This document shows positions 24,301 to 27,971 of a stretch of 27,971 nucleotides of DNA, piece after piece. Made by a program: the position numbers and the translations under genes. Source of the DNA: RGIG8244 sp045639325. Its GTDB lineage: Bacteria; Verrucomicrobiota; Lentisphaeria; Victivallales; UBA1829. Under the pieces are notes generated by a model. It worked only from the letters and a program-made list of their open reading frames with translations, had not been told where the DNA came from and searched no databases. Every line of letters starts with the position of its first letter. Within the stretch, counting starts at the first letter, position 1. The stretch covers positions 1-27,971 of the forward strand of contig JAZUCU010000018.1 of assembly GCA_045639325.1 (NCBI GenBank), written 5' to 3'.

Positions 24301-27300
24301 GAATTTGCTAAATGGCGGTAAAATGATTGTTTCCAGTGGCGGTTCTGTGTTACGGGCAAATGTTTCCTCCGGTGGAACAATTATTGCATACAGCGGCGGG
24401 CAAGTCGAATCAGCGGTGGTAGGCCTGGGCGGTTACATTTCTGCCACCTCCGGCTCATTCCAGAAAAATTGTACCATAAACAGCGGCGGCTCAATAGGCT
24501 TGCTTTCCGGCACTGTTGTTTCCGGCACACTCAAAGCCGGTGGATATGTCAGCATTGCTTCCAATGTCAATATGCAGAATGCAACGCTCAATCTGGATCT
24601 TTCGGAACGCAAAACCGGGGATTCCTACATTACCTATATGTATAGTTTTAACTCGACAATCAGCAATTGCGTCATCAGCGTAAAAGCAAATCAGGCATCG
24701 GGGACCTATACTCTTGCATACGGCAATTCCGGAAAAATTTTGAATTACTCCATTACTGTGGATGGAACCAATATCGGGGCAATTTCTTCTGATAGTGGAA
24801 AAATCACCTGGAACGGAAATACCTATACATTAAGACAAAGCGGTACCTACCTTTATTTGGATGTAGTCAATCCCGTACTGGATAAAAAAGATGATTATGC
24901 CGTTTCTAAACTGGCGGTTACCAATGCTGTCGGCAATCCGTCCATCCGGAATGATGAAGAGTTGCATGTAAAATTTACCGTGTCCGGTTCTCTGTCAACG
25001 GTTCCCGCGCTCTCAGTCTATATGGACAATACGAAATTTACGCAATATTCAGTTGTCAGTACGGGAACAAACACCTGGGAAATTACATTCAATCTCGGCA
25101 AAGTTGCAGCCGGACAACACACATTCCGTGCGGTTGCGGATGAAGCGAATGTTGTGGACGAAGCGAATGAAAACAACAATTCCATTCAGTCTTCCATTCT
25201 GATTTCTTCCACAGCTTATGCCGCACCATCCAATGTATGGCTCAACTATCTTTCCGGTAACTATTTTGTTTATTCCTCTATTGGGAAAATCGCAAATTCC
25301 GCTCTTTTGGATTATTCGACCAGTCGTAACCTGATTGTATATTCCGGCGGAACGGCAAATAAAACGTCTGCAAACAAAGCCTCCAGTTACATTACGATAT
25401 CGTCCGGCGGAACAGCTCTCAGCACCACACTGAATGGTGGATCTCAATATGTTTCCTATGGTGGAATCGCCTCTGCTACCGACATCAAATCCGGTATGAT
25501 GTTGGTGTATACTTCCGGTGTAGCGAAAGATGTAACGTTATCTTCCGGCGGATATTTGTATTTATCCAGTGGAGCTCTCGTCACAGGTAATATAAAACAG
25601 TCATCCGGCGCAAATATCCGCATTTACAGCGGCGGGGTTGTTTCCGGCTCCCTCAACGTATCTTCCGGTGGAAATATTTATATATCCTCCGGTGGAACTC
25701 TTACCGGCTCCATGAATTTCCTGTCCGGGGCATACATTTATGCCTACACCGGCGGAATCATTGATTTTGATATTTCCGAACGCACGGCGGCAGATTCCTA
25801 TGTCATCAACAATCTGACTGTTTCCGGAACACCTTCTTACACGATCACCATATCTGATACGCAGAATACCGGCACCTATAAGCTGGCAAACGGCTCATCC
25901 TGTTTGCCAAACAAGACCTTTACCATCTGTACAGAAACGACCTGCTTCGGATCCATCACCGTTAATGGCGCTGCGGTTTCCTATAATGGAAAATATTACA
26001 GCTTGCGTGGTACTGCAAATGAATGGCTGCTGGATGTAACGACATCGGCACCAAAGACTCCGGCAGTATTCCTTTACAGTTCCGGCGTACTGGTTTCTGC
26101 TGCCCCGGAATTGAATAAGACAGCTATCGTTTCCAGCGGCAACAACTCCATGTTTATCAGCAGCGGCGGAACAGCGACCAGCACCACATTGAAAACTGGC
26201 GCTGTCATGTTTGTTTACGATGGCGGGGTGGCAAGCCATACCGATATTTCCGGATCCCGGGTTTATGTTTCCGGTGGCCGAACCGTCAGTTCAATTATTC
26301 GCAGCGGCGGGCTGGAAGATGTATTCCCCGGCGGAATTTCGGAAGATACCATTGTATTAAGCGGAGGTAATTTGTGGCTTGCCGGTGGTTCTTCTATTGA
26401 TGCCTCGGTAAGCTCCGGAGGAACCATACTTGTACGCATGAATGGTACCACCTATGACAAGAGTTATGCTTTCGATACCGAAGTTTTCAACAGCGGCTTT
26501 ATGGATGTTTACAACAGTGGTGTTGTCAGCGGAACAGTAATTCACGAAGGCGGTTATGTCCGGGTCAGAGATTACGGCAGCGCAGTGAATACCCTGATTG
26601 AATCCGGTGCTTCCATGTATGTTCACAGTTCCAGCGGATACGCTTATAACACCCTGATTTCCGGCTTCGGTCGGGTTTATGACGGCGCCTTGATGTCGAA
26701 TGTGACGATTGCTTCCGGCGGCAGTTTCCATCTCTGGCGCGGTGGTATTCTGAAAGATGTGGATGTGCAATCCGGCGGCTTGCTGGATATCCGGGAAAAT
26801 TCTTCCATCCTTTCCGGTACCGTTTCCCTTGCCGGACAGCTGAAAGTTTCTTATGATCACCATACCGATTTCTCCGGTGCGGCGATTACCATTGATCTGA
26901 GCAAACGTACCACTGACGATGATTATTCCATTATCAACTTGAACTATATTGATAAAACAACGCTTTCCATTACCATCAGCGCAAATCAGTCTGTCGGAAC
27001 TTATAAGATTGCTTCCAGAGCATCCGAATTTACCGGCAGTATTTCCATCTGCAACCCGACAACCTGCTTCGGGTCGTTGGCAGTCAACGGGGATGCTCTG
27101 ACATACGATGGTATGACATACACTCTGATTCAAAACAATGGCAATTTGACCTTGACTGTCGAAGAAGCTGTTATACCGGAACCCGAACCGGAACAGCCTG
27201 AAGTGATTGTTCCGGAATACAAATGGAGTATTGTCGGCAACTTCAAAGATGGCAACGTTATCAAAATGGATCGTGATGGCGTATGGACCATTTACAGCGA

Positions 27301-27971
27301 ATCCGGCAGAACACAGATTGCCGGTGGTATTCCGCCCTCATCCTGGGCGTTGATCGGAGCGGGCGACTTCAATAAAAACGGTTCTGACGGCTTGCTGTGG
27401 CAGGATGCTGCTACCGGTTATGTCTACATGCAGAATGATTTGTCTGACTTTGATGAAATCATAAACAAAACCAATTGTCTCGGCATAGTCGGTCCCGGTT
27501 ATCAGATTCTTGCAACCGGCGACTTTACCGGTACCGGTATCAGCGGAGCACTCATGCAGGGTCCCGCTTTCGGTGATGCTTCTGTCTCCCTCAACTATGG
27601 ATTGCCCATCTGGGGACGGGAAGCCGATGGCACAACATTCAACGGTTGGCTCGGCGCTCTGGTCAACACCTGGCAGCCCGGTGATGCCTTGAAAGGGGAC
27701 ACCTCGGATCTGGTTGACATCAATGCGAAGAATTATATGTATGAAGTTGTCTCTGTCGGCGATTATAATGGCGACGGGGTAGATGATGTCATGCTTCAGA
27801 ACATCATGCCGAAGACGGTCGATGGCGTAACAATCACCGGTTCCGGTGACGTCTTCACATTCCTGACCGGAGATATGGATGCAATCAAAGCAGGTGCAGC
27901 TCCCACCGTTGCATACGCCGGTTGCGCAACCGACGGATGGGAAATCATGGGCTCCGGTGACTTTGACGGTG
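21353..27971 (+). CDS. Giant leaderless C39-like protease-thioredoxin-AIDA repeat protein (partial, 3' end outside window)
   Basis: 2206 codons from ATG 21353, open to the right edge. No signal peptide. Domains: (1) papain-like C39-type protease, about 30-290, with Cys41 in MHGCIATAVGMLLGYYE, His242 in YGHMVIGYGYND and Asp259/Asp260 in IFDD; (2) thioredoxin-like domain, about 300-412, with active site CGFC (335-338) and a Thr-Pro (376-377) at the cis-Pro place; (3) CARDB-like domain, about 420-535; (4) blocks of AIDA/PATR-type SSGG repeats, separated by four copies of the shared ~95-residue module and a second CARDB-like domain (about 1178-1288); (5) a Pro/Glu linker and FG-GAP/VCBS-like repeats (GDFNKNGSDGLLW, GDYNGDGVDDVML) to the edge. 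Likely an exported processing protease or adhesin; the export route and target are unknown. Divergent from mraZ, 237 bases away. Confidence 0.85.
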   Translation, partial: MDSIYSVSSIVQNENICVSADAAGDTLLQYTMPRAEYMHGCIATAVGMLLGYYELYGYTVGNKTYDFSNLIPGTISVDSRGSDGGSIYNMSDPSVLAQFIASDEYVDRFVGTSASQEKPYTFVNGDPSQGLNISEWNCLADYLGTGQYWRGNGDLSTRYYYGDLAWSKTTSQTYSVNGTAILARYVDFKYGLDLYVTSVGYELDEKQTCSYTISDFTFEMYMKEIDAGRPVLLSMNSGSYGHMVIGYGYNDATKEVIFDDTYRYDCRMTWNGNYTYSGDSYKLSAATTVVFNVADETPAISYTPGEWSKSYDDALAYAKLHNVPILVYYGDTATCGFCQMLENQVFATEEFQNYALTGSVVLLKNVPITGLSSAGTPACYILDSNGNKIASRVGYGSNTQNEWMAWFETYVQMTGSDSKIDLQVQNAILAATTGATQSTTTFESGSNLYFTADIKNTGSASTDSNFTVKIFVDDTLVKEVTVNALAAGGTYKLKDIALGSFSGGDHTWKIQVDTGYAILEKNELNNTLTGNFSINHSDGYRPISSSLTISSGQTSSALLIKSGGYVRVSGTLKDSVVSSGGTAYVSRGGRASNMVVSNSGYMYVGSNCSAYGIDVLSGGSCRIYSSSYASDVTISSGGFTYLNGSARLDDLFIAEGGELDLNGVVSKANISGHALVLTIGSMYDVTISGADAGVWVYSLENTLASNVYVGSGGYYCLGYCSDTYIAKGYDAIVSSGGSMVVNTQAYAKNIDVQYGGSAYVTGQLDGNITVAGAMTVASSAVVSSTVSLKLDISDRTVDDTYLFSGLSYFNSVSGLYLVVDSQQASGKYLLSSNAANFNRSFSICTSDGICTNKTLSVNGTVAVDNTIFELKQSSSYMYVNVYNKSENYNNAIISSGIANVKYGIPASNTTIVSSGSMTVGVSGVASNTKVLQGGRVYVSSGGVISGATLSGSAAVSAASTGSQYVSTASAWGYVSNGGKATDLNLLNGGKMIVSSGGSVLRANVSSGGTIIAYSGGQVESAVVGLGGYISATSGSFQKNCTINSGGSIGLLSGTVVSGTLKAGGYVSIASNVNMQNATLNLDLSERKTGDSYITYMYSFNSTISNCVISVKANQASGTYTLAYGNSGKILNYSITVDGTNIGAISSDSGKITWNGNTYTLRQSGTYLYLDVVNPVLDKKDDYAVSKLAVTNAVGNPSIRNDEELHVKFTVSGSLSTVPALSVYMDNTKFTQYSVVSTGTNTWEITFNLGKVAAGQHTFRAVADEANVVDEANENNNSIQSSILISSTAYAAPSNVWLNYLSGNYFVYSSIGKIANSALLDYSTSRNLIVYSGGTANKTSANKASSYITISSGGTALSTTLNGGSQYVSYGGIASATDIKSGMMLVYTSGVAKDVTLSSGGYLYLSSGALVTGNIKQSSGANIRIYSGGVVSGSLNVSSGGNIYISSGGTLTGSMNFLSGAYIYAYTGGIIDFDISERTAADSYVINNLTVSGTPSYTITISDTQNTGTYKLANGSSCLPNKTFTICTETTCFGSITVNGAAVSYNGKYYSLRGTANEWLLDVTTSAPKTPAVFLYSSGVLVSAAPELNKTAIVSSGNNSMFISSGGTATSTTLKTGAVMFVYDGGVASHTDISGSRVYVSGGRTVSSIIRSGGLEDVFPGGISEDTIVLSGGNLWLAGGSSIDASVSSGGTILVRMNGTTYDKSYAFDTEVFNSGFMDVYNSGVVSGTVIHEGGYVRVRDYGSAVNTLIESGASMYVHSSSGYAYNTLISGFGRVYDGALMSNVTIASGGSFHLWRGGILKDVDVQSGGLLDIRENSSILSGTVSLAGQLKVSYDHHTDFSGAAITIDLSKRTTDDDYSIINLNYIDKTTLSITISANQSVGTYKIASRASEFTGSISICNPTTCFGSLAVNGDALTYDGMTYTLIQNNGNLTLTVEEAVIPEPEPEQPEVIVPEYKWSIVGNFKDGNVIKMDRDGVWTIYSESGRTQIAGGIPPSSWALIGAGDFNKNGSDGLLWQDAATGYVYMQNDLSDFDEIINKTNCLGIVGPGYQILATGDFTGTGISGALMQGPAFGDASVSLNYGLPIWGREADGTTFNGWLGALVNTWQPGDALKGDTSDLVDINAKNYMYEVVSVGDYNGDGVDDVMLQNIMPKTVDGVTITGSGDVFTFLTGDMDAIKAGAAPTVAYAGCATDGWEIMGSGDFDG
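22970..23700 (+). repeat. AIDA/PATR-type repeats, block 1
   Basis: About 240 residues of the SSGGTAYVSRGGRASNMVVS type, each turn ending near GG or SG. In frame with the giant plus-strand gene. Bordered by the first shared module. Confidence 0.75.
23714..23998 (+). repeat. Shared ~95-residue module, plus-gene copy 1
   Basis: Begins LDISDRTVDDTYLF, includes QQASGKYLLSS and SICTSDGICTNKTLSVNG, ends MYVNV. It contains a Cys pair with five residues between. Confidence 0.75.
24004..24580 (+). repeat. AIDA/PATR-type repeats, block 2
   Basis: SSGGVISGATLSG-type units, followed by the second module. Same frame as the giant gene. Confidence 0.75.
24587..24875 (+). repeat. Shared ~95-residue module, plus-gene copy 2
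   Basis: Begins LDLSERKTGDSYIT, includes NQASGTYTLAYG, ends YLYLDV. No Cys pair. A CARDB-like domain follows directly. Confidence 0.7.
24886..25218 (+). other. Second CARDB-like domain
   Basis: The pattern VSGSLSTVPALSVYMDN, then AAGQHTFRAVAD, then DEANENNN matches the CARDB (cell-adhesion-related) layout ending in E.NE.NN, and resembles the first copy at about 22610-22955. Confidence 0.7.
25219..25755 (+). repeat. AIDA/PATR-type repeats, block 3
   Basis: YSGGTANKTSANKAS and SSGGTALSTTLNGGSQYVS-type units before the third module. Confidence 0.75.
25760..26045 (+). repeat. Shared ~95-residue module, plus-gene copy 3
   Basis: Begins FDISERTAADSYVI, includes QNTGTYKLANGSS and TICTETTCFGSITVNG, ends WLLDV. 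Cys pair with four residues between. Confidence 0.75.
26050..26880 (+). repeat. AIDA/PATR-type repeats, block 4
   Basis: About 275 residues of SSGGTATSTTLKTGA and SGGLEDVFPGGISEDTIV-type units, before the fourth module. Confidence 0.75.
26887..27165 (+). repeat. Shared ~95-residue module, plus-gene copy 4
   Basis: Begins IDLSKRTTDDDYSI, includes NQSVGTYKIASRASEFTGSI, SICNPTTC and FGSLAVNG, ends LTLTV. Close in the middle part to copy 2 of the minus-strand gene (SDFTGSISIG, YGSLTVNG). Confidence 0.75.
27215..27971 (+). repeat. FG-GAP/VCBS-like repeats
   Basis: Recurring (G)DFN.(N/G)G.(D)(G)LLW and GDYNGDGVDDVMLQ segments with Asp-rich calcium-binding-type loops. They run out of the window after a Pro/Glu-rich linker at about 27170-27215. 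Confidence 0.7.

Overview
The window reads as a piece of chromosome from a bacterium of the PVC superphylum, most likely Lentisphaerota (Victivallis-like). This is inference. It rests on two very large leaderless proteins built from AIDA/PATR-type repeats with RTX and FG-GAP-like parts, a MurA with Asp in place of the catalytic Cys (as in Chlamydia), a pseudopilin-like protein with an H-x-DG-type ending, and an unusual division cluster. No tRNA, rRNA, insertion sequence, CRISPR array or prophage was seen.

Layout. (1) 1-7405, minus strand: a giant gene with a metzincin-like protease head, a long run of ~18-residue GG repeats, about six Ig-like domains, two copies of a ~95-residue module, and RTX repeats where it leaves the window. 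(2) 7571-12125, minus strand: an acidic protein of unknown function, ribosomal protein S1 (rpsA), and a caspase-like protease fused to BspA-type leucine-rich repeats. (3) 12386-18585, plus strand: a small acidic zinc-ribbon protein, an RdgC-like protein, a pseudopilin-like membrane protein, then a probable operon of NMO/FabK-like flavoprotein, murA and a CocE-type serine hydrolase. (4) 21115-18551, minus strand: a compact division/cell-wall cluster of mraZ, a 93-residue membrane protein, a class B PBP N-terminal half with no transpeptidase domain, and an FtsW/RodA-family glycosyltransferase. (5) 21353 to the end, plus strand: a second giant gene with a C39-like cysteine protease, a thioredoxin-like domain, CARDB domains, AIDA/PATR repeats, four copies of the same ~95-residue module and FG-GAP-like repeats.

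Most noteworthy. First, the mraZ cluster has five TGG boxes phased exactly 10 bp apart over its own promoter, and a PBP pedestal protein translationally coupled to a SEDS gene but lacking a transpeptidase. Second, the two giant genes, divergently placed around ~14 kb of other genes, share a recurring module I do not recognise as a named domain. In the protein that carries the thioredoxin domain, three of four copies have a close Cys pair; the two copies in the other protein have none. Both giant proteins lack a signal peptide, so a type I-like export route is plausible, but no exporter lies in the window. The ends of both giant genes are outside the window.
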